Below, in pieces: positions 26,220-34,050 of a stretch of DNA of 64,000 bases; the stretch's first letter is position 1; each line of letters starts with the position of its first letter. Position numbers and translations under genes: made by a program. The DNA is taken from assembly GCF_017254865.1 (NCBI RefSeq), contig NZ_JAFKCV010000004.1, positions 62,001 through 126,000 on the forward strand, given 5' to 3'. The notes beneath the pieces are model-generated. The model made no database searches, was not told where the DNA came from, and saw only the letters and a program-made list of their open reading frames with translations. The DNA comes from Bowmanella dokdonensis. Lineage in GTDB: Bacteria > Pseudomonadota > Gammaproteobacteria > Enterobacterales > Alteromonadaceae.

Positions 26220-29123
26220 ATGGCGACCAGGAACACAACAAGAAAAACCTTTGCATCAAGAGGTTTCACGCGATCGCTGCTCTGTCTTTCCGTGCTCAGC
26301 GCCATGGGGCTGGCCCAGGCCCAGGAAGCAGAACAACCGTCAGACACCCAACCAGGGGACACTGAAGTCATTGAAGTGCGCGGCATACGGGCTTCAGCGG
26401 CAGAGAACCTGGCAGTAAAACGTCTGTCCAATGCCGTTGTTGACGCGATCACCGCCGAAGACATAGGTAAATTCCCGGATAAAAACGTTGCCGACTCACT
26501 GCAACGGGTACCAGGTGTGGTTATCCAGCGTGATGGGGGGGAGGGCGCCACCGTCAGCATTCGTGGCTTGTCATCCGATCTGACCTTTACCCAGCTAAAC
26601 GGCAATTTTATTGCGTCTTCTCCCGGGGAGCCGTCCCGGTCATTCTCATATGCACTACTGCCCTCCACCATGATCGAGAAAGTGGAGGTCTTCAAGTCGT
26701 CAGAGGCAAGACTGGACGAGGGTGGAATCGGCGGTACGGTCTTAATGTACAGCCGCAAGCCGCTGAATATGGAGAAAAACTCAGGGATACTGAATCTTGA
26801 GTACACCAATTCGGACATTACCGACAAGAACGAACCCCAGTTCAGTGGTATCTACTCGTGGAAAAATGATGACGAGGATTTCGGTATGTTGCTGGGCTAT
26901 ACCCGCCAGGACCGTACCAATGGCTCGCAGAGTTCGCGGGTCAACATTATCAACAAGAATTTCCTCTATACCGAGCGGGTCGACAATCAGGTCGTTGAAG
27001 GCGGGGCTCAGGGCTATGCGCCGCAAAGTATGGTGCAGGAAATCTGGGAAGAGGAACGTGAACGGGAAGGCTTACAGTTTACCACGCAGTGGCGGGTAAC
27101 GGATAACCTGGAAGTCGGCATGAACTATTTCCGTTTTACGCTCGGCCAGAACGCCGTCCTTAATCAGTTGGAATATCCGGAGTGGAACAATAACGATAAT
27201 TTCTGGACAGATGTCAGGGTCGATGCCGAAGCCGAATATGTCACCGGCATCGACTATTCAGTAGGGGTATCGGGGAATCAGCGTGTGTCTCCCATTCCCC
27301 GGATCAATGGTGAATATATCATTGAGGAATCGACCTCAGACACGTTCGATTTCTACGCCGAATATGAAGGTTCCAACTATAAGGCCAAGCTGACATTCGG
27401 CCATACCGAAGCCGAAGGGGGGCCCTCGGAAAAGTACCGGGCCGCCTATTACGCCAATGAAGCCTCTCTTTACTACGGCTACGATCTGTCCGGCCATCGC
27501 ATGACCACCTATATGGACCCCAATATGATCAATAACCTGGTAGCAGGTGTTGGTGGGGACGCCGATGTGGGCGCTACGGATTCCAGCTTTGTTACCGGCA
27601 CCCAGGAAGAGAAGTATGCCAGCCTGGATGTGGATTACTTTCTGGATTGGGGCATAGTGGAAACCCTGCGCGTGGGTGCCAAATACCGTAACGGCAAGAT
27701 TCATCGTGATACCCGCAATACTTTCTATCTGGCGCCGGACTTTGACATCCCTGCCGCCGAAGCTGACGGCGGTATCAACCTGGACGATGACTACTCCCGT
27801 AACGGCGGTATACCGGACATTACCAAGGTCGTCAGGTCCGAGTCCCTGGGCAACCTGTCTGATGTAATCAATACCAACCTCTTCCCGGCAGTGGACTGGC
27901 ACAGGTACCAGCAACACCTGGTGGACAACTTTGTTAAATACACGCGTATAGAGCCGAACTATGTCTACAACGTAGAGGAAGAAATCGCCGCCGCCTATAT
28001 CCAGGCCGACTATAGCTACAAGAACCTGCGCGGCAACCTGGGTCTGCGTTTTGTAAGCACCACCACCACCTCGGGATCGTCCGACAAGATCCTGTACAGG
28101 CTGGACTGGAAAGATGAAAACGGCGAGATGCTCCCCGAAGACGATCAGCGTGTAGAAGACTTTGTGTACATCGAAAAGGAAAATACCGAGAACAAGCTGC
28201 TGCCCAGCTTCAACCTGGTGTGGGATATCGACGAGAACTGGGTGTGGCGGGTAGCTGCCGCCAAGGTCATGGCCCGTCCCGAATACGGCGACCTGGGACA
28301 ATTCCAGACTCTCACCTACACCTCCAATGAGTACTCGGCCGACCGTTCCGCCGCGGACGACTTCGATACGATCCGCGACTCGGAAGGCTGGACGGGGTCG
28401 GGCGGCAACTCTTCCCTTAAGCCTCTGGAGTCCACCCAGTTTGATACCTCGTTGGAGTATTACTACGGCGAAGGTTCCGGCTTTGGTATCGCCTTGTTCA
28501 AGAAGGACGTGGATAACTTCGTCGTTCCCCTGATCATCGACACCACCCGCAGCCTGCCGGAAGTGCAGTTCACCCTGCCCCATGCTGGCGACAAAGTGGT
28601 CAATGCCGGCGGTGACGACCTGCTGGTGCGTAACTTCAGTACGGTCGCCAACGGCACCGACGCCAGCTCCACCGGTACCGAAGTCTTCTGGCAGCACTTC
28701 TTCGACAACGGTTTTGGCCTGTATGCCAACTACACCCGCAACAACACCAATCAGGCCAATGTGGAACTGGACGGCGAGAAAGTCGGTGAGTCCCCGCTGA
28801 TCGGCAGCTCCAAATACCAATGGAACCTGTCGGCCTTCTATGAGGACGACCTGTTCAGCGTGCGGGCATCCTACAACAAACGGGGTCCAAGCGTCGGCGG
28901 CTATGTGGCGTCCTGGGAAACCAATTTCTACACGGCGGCTTATGACCAGGTGGATGTAAATGCCAGCTACAACCTGACCGACAATCTGGTGCTGTCGGCC
29001 TCAGTGATCAACCTGACCAAATCGGACACTTATGTTCACCTGGGCAACGATACGGATAACCGCTTTATCCAGAATGCCTACAGCGGACGTCGTTTCTATT
29101 TTGGTGCCACCTACAGGTTTTAA
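26220..29123 (+). CDS. TonB-dependent receptor of the N-glycan operon
   Basis: This 967-residue outer-membrane receptor has a signal peptide ending near GLAQAQ and a TonB-box-like EVIEVRGIR. The plug motif KRLSNAVVDAITAEDIGKFP followed by NVADSLQRVPGVVIQRD is the mark of the large Proteobacterial carbohydrate-receptor class (TIGR01782-like). The barrel ends RRFYFGATYRF with terminal Phe. It is the first gene of the rightward operon behind the LacI-type operators, and the discoidin lipoprotein starts 49 bp later. The pair is well placed to import N-glycan fragments, in a SusC-like role. Confidence 0.93.
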   Translation: MATRNTTRKTFASRGFTRSLLCLSVLSAMGLAQAQEAEQPSDTQPGDTEVIEVRGIRASAAENLAVKRLSNAVVDAITAEDIGKFPDKNVADSLQRVPGVVIQRDGGEGATVSIRGLSSDLTFTQLNGNFIASSPGEPSRSFSYALLPSTMIEKVEVFKSSEARLDEGGIGGTVLMYSRKPLNMEKNSGILNLEYTNSDITDKNEPQFSGIYSWKNDDEDFGMLLGYTRQDRTNGSQSSRVNIINKNFLYTERVDNQVVEGGAQGYAPQSMVQEIWEEEREREGLQFTTQWRVTDNLEVGMNYFRFTLGQNAVLNQLEYPEWNNNDNFWTDVRVDAEAEYVTGIDYSVGVSGNQRVSPIPRINGEYIIEESTSDTFDFYAEYEGSNYKAKLTFGHTEAEGGPSEKYRAAYYANEASLYYGYDLSGHRMTTYMDPNMINNLVAGVGGDADVGATDSSFVTGTQEEKYASLDVDYFLDWGIVETLRVGAKYRNGKIHRDTRNTFYLAPDFDIPAAEADGGINLDDDYSRNGGIPDITKVVRSESLGNLSDVINTNLFPAVDWHRYQQHLVDNFVKYTRIEPNYVYNVEEEIAAAYIQADYSYKNLRGNLGLRFVSTTTTSGSSDKILYRLDWKDENGEMLPEDDQRVEDFVYIEKENTENKLLPSFNLVWDIDENWVWRVAAAKVMARPEYGDLGQFQTLTYTSNEYSADRSAADDFDTIRDSEGWTGSGGNSSLKPLESTQFDTSLEYYYGEGSGFGIALFKKDVDNFVVPLIIDTTRSLPEVQFTLPHAGDKVVNAGGDDLLVRNFSTVANGTDASSTGTEVFWQHFFDNGFGLYANYTRNNTNQANVELDGEKVGESPLIGSSKYQWNLSAFYEDDLFSVRASYNKRGPSVGGYVASWETNFYTAAYDQVDVNASYNLTDNLVLSASVINLTKSDTYVHLGNDTDNRFIQNAYSGRRFYFGATYRF

Positions 29124-29128
29124 GGACC

Positions 29129-29146
29129 AGCCCGCTTAAGGGGGCT
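29129..29146 (+). other. Small stem-loop between receptor and discoidin lipoprotein
   Basis: AGCCC (29129-29133) and GGGCT (29142-29146) can pair around an 8-nt loop. No T-run follows, so it probably tunes relative expression rather than ending transcription. The next gene has an AGAGGA ribosome binding site. Confidence 0.45.
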
Positions 29147-29172
29147 GCCATAAAAGATTCAGAGGAATAACA

Positions 29173-32058
29173 ATGAAATATCTAAACAACAAGTTATATG
29201 CAGTGGTTGTGCTGGCGTTGGGTGGCCTTTCCGGCTGTGGCGGAGCGGGCGATGCCGACCCCACCGATGTGCCCGTGCAGATCGATCATACTTCCGCCGA
29301 TATCAGCGGTTCGGCAGTTAAAGGCACTCTGGCCAACGCGCTGGTTAGCGTGTCGCAGTTGAACGGCGCCGACATTACCATGAACTCTGCCGACAGGACG
29401 GACGCTGACGGCAGAATCAGCTTCGGTGTGGAAGCCCGGGAAGGCTTTGGCATCAACGGCATGTTCAAAGTCAATGTCACCGCCGATGCACAAACCAGCA
29501 TGATTTGCGACGCGGTCAGTTGTGCCGGGGTCGGGATGGGTGACCCCCTCACCGGGGAACCCCTCCAAGGCACCCAGTTCACCACTTTGACTTATGTGCA
29601 GGTCCCTTACGCCAGCAGCTCTGACGGTGTTGCAGACGCCGGTTTCCAGGCCAATGCCCTGACCACAGTGGCTGCCGAACTGGTTGCTCAACAGGTGGCC
29701 GGCGGGCGGAACGTTTCGGTCCGACCCTTGTATGAGCTGGCCCTGTCAGATAATTCCCAAACCCTGCTCAAAGCCCTGGGAGTCGGCGCCAAGGCCAACG
29801 TATTCAGTACTGAACTGGTGAGCGCCGAATCCTACGAAAATTTTGTCACCGGCGAGGCTTGTGAAGATGTCCCTGTGGTGGACGAAGACGGCAATCCTGT
29901 CACAGACGCTGACGGCAACCCGGTTACCGAACAGCAGTGCCAGGACACCCTGGTGAGCAATGACGTCATCAAGCTGTCGCTGCTCAATGCGGCCTTCGCC
30001 AATATCGGCGAGGGTGAAACCTTCAGCGGCCTGATGAGTGACGTATCCGCTGCCATTGTTATAGCCCAGGAAGGGGATGTAACGGTACTGACACCGCTGC
30101 GCGAGCGCATGCTGGCGTCGGTGGCGGCAATGCCCTATCTGGATAAGCTGGCGGTCAGCGCCGAGGATATCATTGAGCTGTCCCTGGCATTCCTGGAAAG
30201 CGATACCAGTTCGGGTCCGGTCCGTGAAGTGACCACCGAGGCCAATCTGGCTTCGGCGGTGATTACCGGTCGTAACCGCATCAGCGATGCTGAGGCCGAA
30301 GCAATGGTCTTTGACGGGGATGTGAACACCAAATGGCTGGATCACAACGAGTGGAAAGGCGCGCCCAGTGTTGAAGACCCTTCCTGGTTGCAGGTACAGT
30401 TTGCCGAACCTCAGGCAGTCAACAGTCTGTTCATCACCAGTGCCAACGATGCGCCTGCCCGCGACCCGGAGAATTTCCAGTTACTGGCCTCCAATGACGG
30501 GGAGAATTGGATCACGCTGGCCGCATTTATCGGTGAAACCTTCGAGCAAAGATTCGAGCGTAAGGAATTTCGTTTCGTCAACGGCCTGGAGTTCAGCCAC
30601 TACCGCCTGAATATTACCAAGAACAAGGGCGACGACACCCTGATGCAGATTGCCGAGGTGGAGTTCGTTGGTCCCATCTACACCAGCGCCGATCATACCG
30701 ACCCGGTTGGCAGTGCCAATATCACCGCCCGTAATCGTATCGGCGATGCCGAGGCCGAGGCCATGGCATTTGACAATGACATCAATACCAAGTGGCTTGA
30801 TCACAATGACTGGAAAGGCGCGCCGTCCGAGGAGGATCCTTCCTGGGTGCAGATCGACCTGCCCGAGCCCAGGGCTGTGGATACCCTGGTTATCACCAGC
30901 GCCAACGACGCCGATGCCCGGGATCCGGAAAATTTCAACCTGCAGGCTTCCAATGACGGGGAGAACTGGATCACTCTGTCACAGTGGATAGGCGAAAGCT
31001 TTGACGAGCGTTTCCAGCGCCGTCAGTTCAGTGTGACCAACAGTCTGGCCTTCAGCTCCTACAAGCTGAATATCACCAAGAACAAGGGGGACGATACCCT
31101 GATGCAGATCGCCGAGATCGGTCTGGTGGGGCCTAAGCTGCCTGATCTCAACCATGGACAAATGGCTGATACTGTTATCACCGCCCGTAATGCCATCAGT
31201 GACGCCGAAGCGGCCACCATGGCGTTTGACGGTGATTACGATACCAAGTGGCTGGACCACAACGACTGGAAAGGTGCGCCCTCTGAGGAAGATCCCTCCT
31301 GGGTTCAGGTTCAGTTTCCCACTCCTGTGGCCATCAATAAACTGGGGCTGGTCAGTGCCAATGACGCCGACGCCCGTGATCCGGAAAACTTTAATATTCA
31401 GGCCTCCAATGATGGCGAGAACTGGGTCAGCCTGGGCAGTTGGATCGGCGAAGGCTTTGAAGAGCGTTTTGAACGCCGGGTGTTCCCTTTCAGCAATGAC
31501 CTGGGATTTAGCTACTACCGTTTGAACATCACCAAGAACAAGGGCGATGACACCCTGATGCAGGTGGCGGAAATCGAACTCATTGGTCCCCAATATGTGT
31601 CGGTGGACCATTCCTCCTCAGCCGGTGCGGCGTTCACCGCCCGTAATGCCATCAGCGATGCCGAAGCCGCAGCCATGGCCTTTGATGACGACGTCAATAC
31701 CAAATGGCTGGATCACAACGACTGGAAAGGTGCGCCGTCCGAGGAGGATCCTTCCTGGGTGCAGATCGACCTGCCGCAGGCCCGAATTGTCAGCAGCATC
31801 GCCATTACCAGTGCCAACGATGCAGACGGCCGCGACCCGGAGAATTTCAATATTGAGGGATCCAACGACGGTGGCGTGACCTGGACAAGGCTGGGCAGCT
31901 GGATTGGCGAATCCTGGGACAACAGGTTCGAACGCAAGCTGTTTGAAATGGGTAACGGTTTTGCCTTCAACACCTACCGCATCAATATCACCAAGAACAA
32001 AGGTGACGATACCCTGATGCAGATAGCCGAGATTGAGCTCATAGGTCCGGATCTCTGA
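29173..32058 (+). CDS. Surface lipoprotein with four F5/8 type C (discoidin/CBM32-like) repeats
   Basis: The 961-residue lipoprotein (signal ending GGLSGCGG) has an N-terminal region of about residues 35-350. That region includes an Ig/carboxypeptidase-regulatory-like segment (AVKGTLANALVSV, TDADGRISF) and an Asp/Asn-rich tandem DEDGNPVTDADGNPVTE that could bind calcium. Four discoidin-like repeats of about 150 residues follow, starting near residues 363, 516, 667 and 819. Each has NTKWLDHN.WKGAP, DPSW.Q, SAND...RDPENF, SNDG..W and YRLNITKNKGDDTLMQ. Such domains bind galactose- or mannose-containing glycans in other proteins. No catalytic domain is seen. Coming right after the receptor, it is the probable glycan-capture partner, filling the place SusD has in Bacteroidetes (inference). 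Confidence 0.9.
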   Translation: MKYLNNKLYAVVVLALGGLSGCGGAGDADPTDVPVQIDHTSADISGSAVKGTLANALVSVSQLNGADITMNSADRTDADGRISFGVEAREGFGINGMFKVNVTADAQTSMICDAVSCAGVGMGDPLTGEPLQGTQFTTLTYVQVPYASSSDGVADAGFQANALTTVAAELVAQQVAGGRNVSVRPLYELALSDNSQTLLKALGVGAKANVFSTELVSAESYENFVTGEACEDVPVVDEDGNPVTDADGNPVTEQQCQDTLVSNDVIKLSLLNAAFANIGEGETFSGLMSDVSAAIVIAQEGDVTVLTPLRERMLASVAAMPYLDKLAVSAEDIIELSLAFLESDTSSGPVREVTTEANLASAVITGRNRISDAEAEAMVFDGDVNTKWLDHNEWKGAPSVEDPSWLQVQFAEPQAVNSLFITSANDAPARDPENFQLLASNDGENWITLAAFIGETFEQRFERKEFRFVNGLEFSHYRLNITKNKGDDTLMQIAEVEFVGPIYTSADHTDPVGSANITARNRIGDAEAEAMAFDNDINTKWLDHNDWKGAPSEEDPSWVQIDLPEPRAVDTLVITSANDADARDPENFNLQASNDGENWITLSQWIGESFDERFQRRQFSVTNSLAFSSYKLNITKNKGDDTLMQIAEIGLVGPKLPDLNHGQMADTVITARNAISDAEAATMAFDGDYDTKWLDHNDWKGAPSEEDPSWVQVQFPTPVAINKLGLVSANDADARDPENFNIQASNDGENWVSLGSWIGEGFEERFERRVFPFSNDLGFSYYRLNITKNKGDDTLMQVAEIELIGPQYVSVDHSSSAGAAFTARNAISDAEAAAMAFDDDVNTKWLDHNDWKGAPSEEDPSWVQIDLPQARIVSSIAITSANDADGRDPENFNIEGSNDGGVTWTRLGSWIGESWDNRFERKLFEMGNGFAFNTYRINITKNKGDDTLMQIAEIELIGPDL
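30259..32052 (+). repeat. Four in-frame tandem repeats of about 455 bp encoding discoidin-like domains
   Basis: Units start near 30259, 30718, 31171 and 31627. The conserved tail encoding NKGDDTLMQ recurs near 30628, 31087, 31543 and 32002. Units two and four share a DNA stretch of about 44 identical bases (about 30821-30864 and 31733-31776), more than protein constraint needs. This points to recent duplication or gene conversion. Confidence 0.88.
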
Positions 32059-32066
32059 CCGGGCAG

Positions 32067-32092
32067 GACGGCCGGTAACGATGCCGGCCGTC
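32067..32092 (+). other. Strong stem-loop after the discoidin lipoprotein gene
   Basis: GACGGCCGG (32067-32075) pairs with CCGGCCGTC (32084-32092) around 8 nt, directly after the stop codon. Only a weak T-rich tail follows (GCTCTTTG). It may act as a partial terminator or mRNA stabiliser, separating the abundant receptor/lipoprotein messages from the enzyme genes. Confidence 0.6.
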
Positions 32093-32149
32093 GCTCTTTG
32101 CTCTGTGCGTCCCGGATATTGGAAAGCGCGTATATTTAGGAGTAACTGC

Positions 32150-33082
32150 ATGGCCGAGGTAGTCATCCAGGAAGACTTGGGACGACAACGGAATCAAATG
32201 ATGACTGACAGGCTTTTCCTTGGCATCGACGGGGGCGGCAGCCACTGCCGGGCCAGTCTGTTCGACGGACAGGGCCGATGTCTGGGACAGGGACGGGGTG
32301 GGCCGGCCAATCCGGTTTATGGCCTGCAACAAACCCATGACTCCATTCTCCAGGCCACCCGCCAGGCTTTGCAACAGGCCTGCCTGGGCGACGATTGCCT
32401 GGGGCACCTGGAGGCAGGAGCCGGCCTCGCCGGTCTGCATTTGCCGGCGATGAAACGCAAGATGCAGCAATGGCAGCATCCTTTTGCCAGCCTGCATCTC
32501 ACCACGGATCTGCATGCGGCGGCTCTGGGTGCCCATGCCGGTCTGGATGGAGGATTGATTATCCTGGGCACAGGATTCAGTGCCCTGGCCATGGTGGAAG
32601 GGCAACTGACCCAGATCGGCGGTTACGGTTTTCCAATCAATGCCAATGGCAGCGGCTCCTGGCTGGGCCTGGAGGCGGTCAAGGCGGCGCTGCTTCATCA
32701 CGACAAGCTGGGGCCGGCCACCGGCCTGACAGACCGGCTGTTGACTGACTGCAATGCCACCCAACTGGCCGAGCAACTGATGCACGCCCAGGCCACCGAT
32801 TTTGCCCGCTATGCACCGCTGGTTTTCGAACTGGCCGGGTTTGGCGATCAGGTTGCCAGCCTGCTGGTGCGCCAGGCGGCGGATTTTGTCGAGCGGGTGG
32901 TTCAGCGGCTCCTGTATCTGGGCGCAGCACCCGTGGCCATCACCGGGGGGCTCAGTCAGCCATTGAAGTCCTGGTTGAGTGAAGATTGTCAGGCCCATCT
33001 CTGTCCGGCACAGGCCGGCCCGGAGCAAGGTGCCGTCATGTTTGCCCGGCAACAAGTCCAAACACAGGGGAGTCGTGGATGA
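32150..33082 (+). CDS. BadF/BadG-type sugar kinase, probable N-acetylglucosamine kinase
   Basis: This is a 310-residue ASKHA-fold kinase. FLGIDGGGSHCRASLFD is the phosphate-1 motif, LIILGTGFSALAM the phosphate-2-like segment, and ITGGLSQPL the adenosine motif. BadF-type kinases in chitin and GlcNAc pathways phosphorylate GlcNAc or glucosamine. In this operon GlcNAc is released by the beta-mannosidase and the glycosylasparaginase, which fits. ATG 32150 is preferred because AGGAG lies 8 nt upstream; ATG 32198 would begin nearer the motif. The protein is cytoplasmic. The stop overlaps the next start by 4 bp. Confidence 0.85.
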   Translation: MAEVVIQEDLGRQRNQMMTDRLFLGIDGGGSHCRASLFDGQGRCLGQGRGGPANPVYGLQQTHDSILQATRQALQQACLGDDCLGHLEAGAGLAGLHLPAMKRKMQQWQHPFASLHLTTDLHAAALGAHAGLDGGLIILGTGFSALAMVEGQLTQIGGYGFPINANGSGSWLGLEAVKAALLHHDKLGPATGLTDRLLTDCNATQLAEQLMHAQATDFARYAPLVFELAGFGDQVASLLVRQAADFVERVVQRLLYLGAAPVAITGGLSQPLKSWLSEDCQAHLCPAQAGPEQGAVMFARQQVQTQGSRG

Positions 33083-34050
33083 ACAGCAGACGTTATTTTC
33101 TCAAACTGTCGGCCCTGGCCGGGGCGGCCGGTGTGTTGTTTCCAGGGCTGGCCCGTTCTTCCGGCGGGCTGAATAAACCCGTAGTGGTTTCCACCTGGGA
33201 ACATGGTCTGGCCGCCAACCGTGCTGCCTGGCAGATATTGGCGTCGGACGGCCGGGCCCTGGATGCGGTGGAGCAGGGCGTCCGCGTGCCTGAGGCCGAT
33301 CCAAGGGTTCGTACGGTGGGCCTGGGCGGTTATCCGGATGCCGCCGGTCAGGTCACCCTGGACGCCTGCATCATGGACGAAAACATGAATTGTGGATCTG
33401 TGGCCTGCCTGCACAATATCAAGCATCCCATCTCGGTGGCCCGCCTGGTAATGGAGAGAACGCCCCATGTCATGCTGGTGGGGGAAGGGGCCAGGCAGTT
33501 CGCCCTGGACCAGGGCTTTACCGAGGAAAACCTGCTGACCGCCGAGGCCGAGGCCGACTGGCGGCAGTGGCTCAAGGATCGCAAGGTTCAACCCATCAAT
33601 ATTGAAAACCACGACACCATCGGCATGCTGGCCTTGGACAGCGCCGGTAACCTGAGCGGCGCCTGCACCACCAGTGGCGCCGCCTACAAGTTGCCGGGGC
33701 GGGTGGGGGACTCCCCCCTGATCGGTGCGGGCCTGTATGTGGACAATGACATTGGCGCCGCCACCGCCACCGGTATGGGTGAGTTAATGATCAAGACCGT
33801 GGGCTGTCACCTGGTGGTGGAACTGATGCGCCAGGGCGCCAGTCCCCAGCAGGCCTGCCAACAGGCGGTGGAGCGCATCGCCGCCAAGCTGGGCGACTTT
33901 GCCCGCTTCCAGGTGGGCTTTCTGGCCCTGAATAAGCGCGGAGAGTCCGGTGCCTTTTGTATCCAGCCTGGATTTAACTATGCCGTCACCGACAATCAGG
34001 GTGAAAAACTGCTGGACGGTCAGAGTCTGCTGACGGAGCAGGCCGGATGA
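33079..34050 (+). CDS. N4-(beta-N-acetylglucosaminyl)-L-asparaginase (glycosylasparaginase), Tat-exported
   Basis: This 323-residue Ntn-hydrolase precursor cleaves the GlcNAc-Asn bond of glycoasparagines. The autoprocessing site NHDTIGMLALD gives the nucleophile Thr180 after Asp179. GGYPDAAGQVTLDACIMD, GVARLV-like NIKHPISVARLVM and GDSPLIGAGLYVDNDIGAA are typical of the family. The N-terminus SRRYFLKLSALAGAAGVLFP is a twin-arginine signal, so the enzyme folds in the cytoplasm before export. ATG 33079 overlaps the kinase stop (ATGA); a frame upstream from 32986 is not real. It should act on Asn-GlcNAc stubs left by the GH85 enzyme. Confidence 0.94.
   Translation: MNSRRYFLKLSALAGAAGVLFPGLARSSGGLNKPVVVSTWEHGLAANRAAWQILASDGRALDAVEQGVRVPEADPRVRTVGLGGYPDAAGQVTLDACIMDENMNCGSVACLHNIKHPISVARLVMERTPHVMLVGEGARQFALDQGFTEENLLTAEAEADWRQWLKDRKVQPINIENHDTIGMLALDSAGNLSGACTTSGAAYKLPGRVGDSPLIGAGLYVDNDIGAATATGMGELMIKTVGCHLVVELMRQGASPQQACQQAVERIAAKLGDFARFQVGFLALNKRGESGAFCIQPGFNYAVTDNQGEKLLDGQSLLTEQAG

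Noticed and set aside
27336-28820. 494-codon antisense open frame inside the TonB-dependent receptor gene
   Set aside because: It mirrors codon bias of the receptor on the other strand, has no ribosome binding site and no recognisable domain. The same holds for long antisense frames at 62172-63287, 22696-23562 and 10205-11113.
30259-32052. Repeat array read as CRISPR
   Set aside because: Units are about 455 bp, in frame, and encode protein domains; there are no short spaced repeats.
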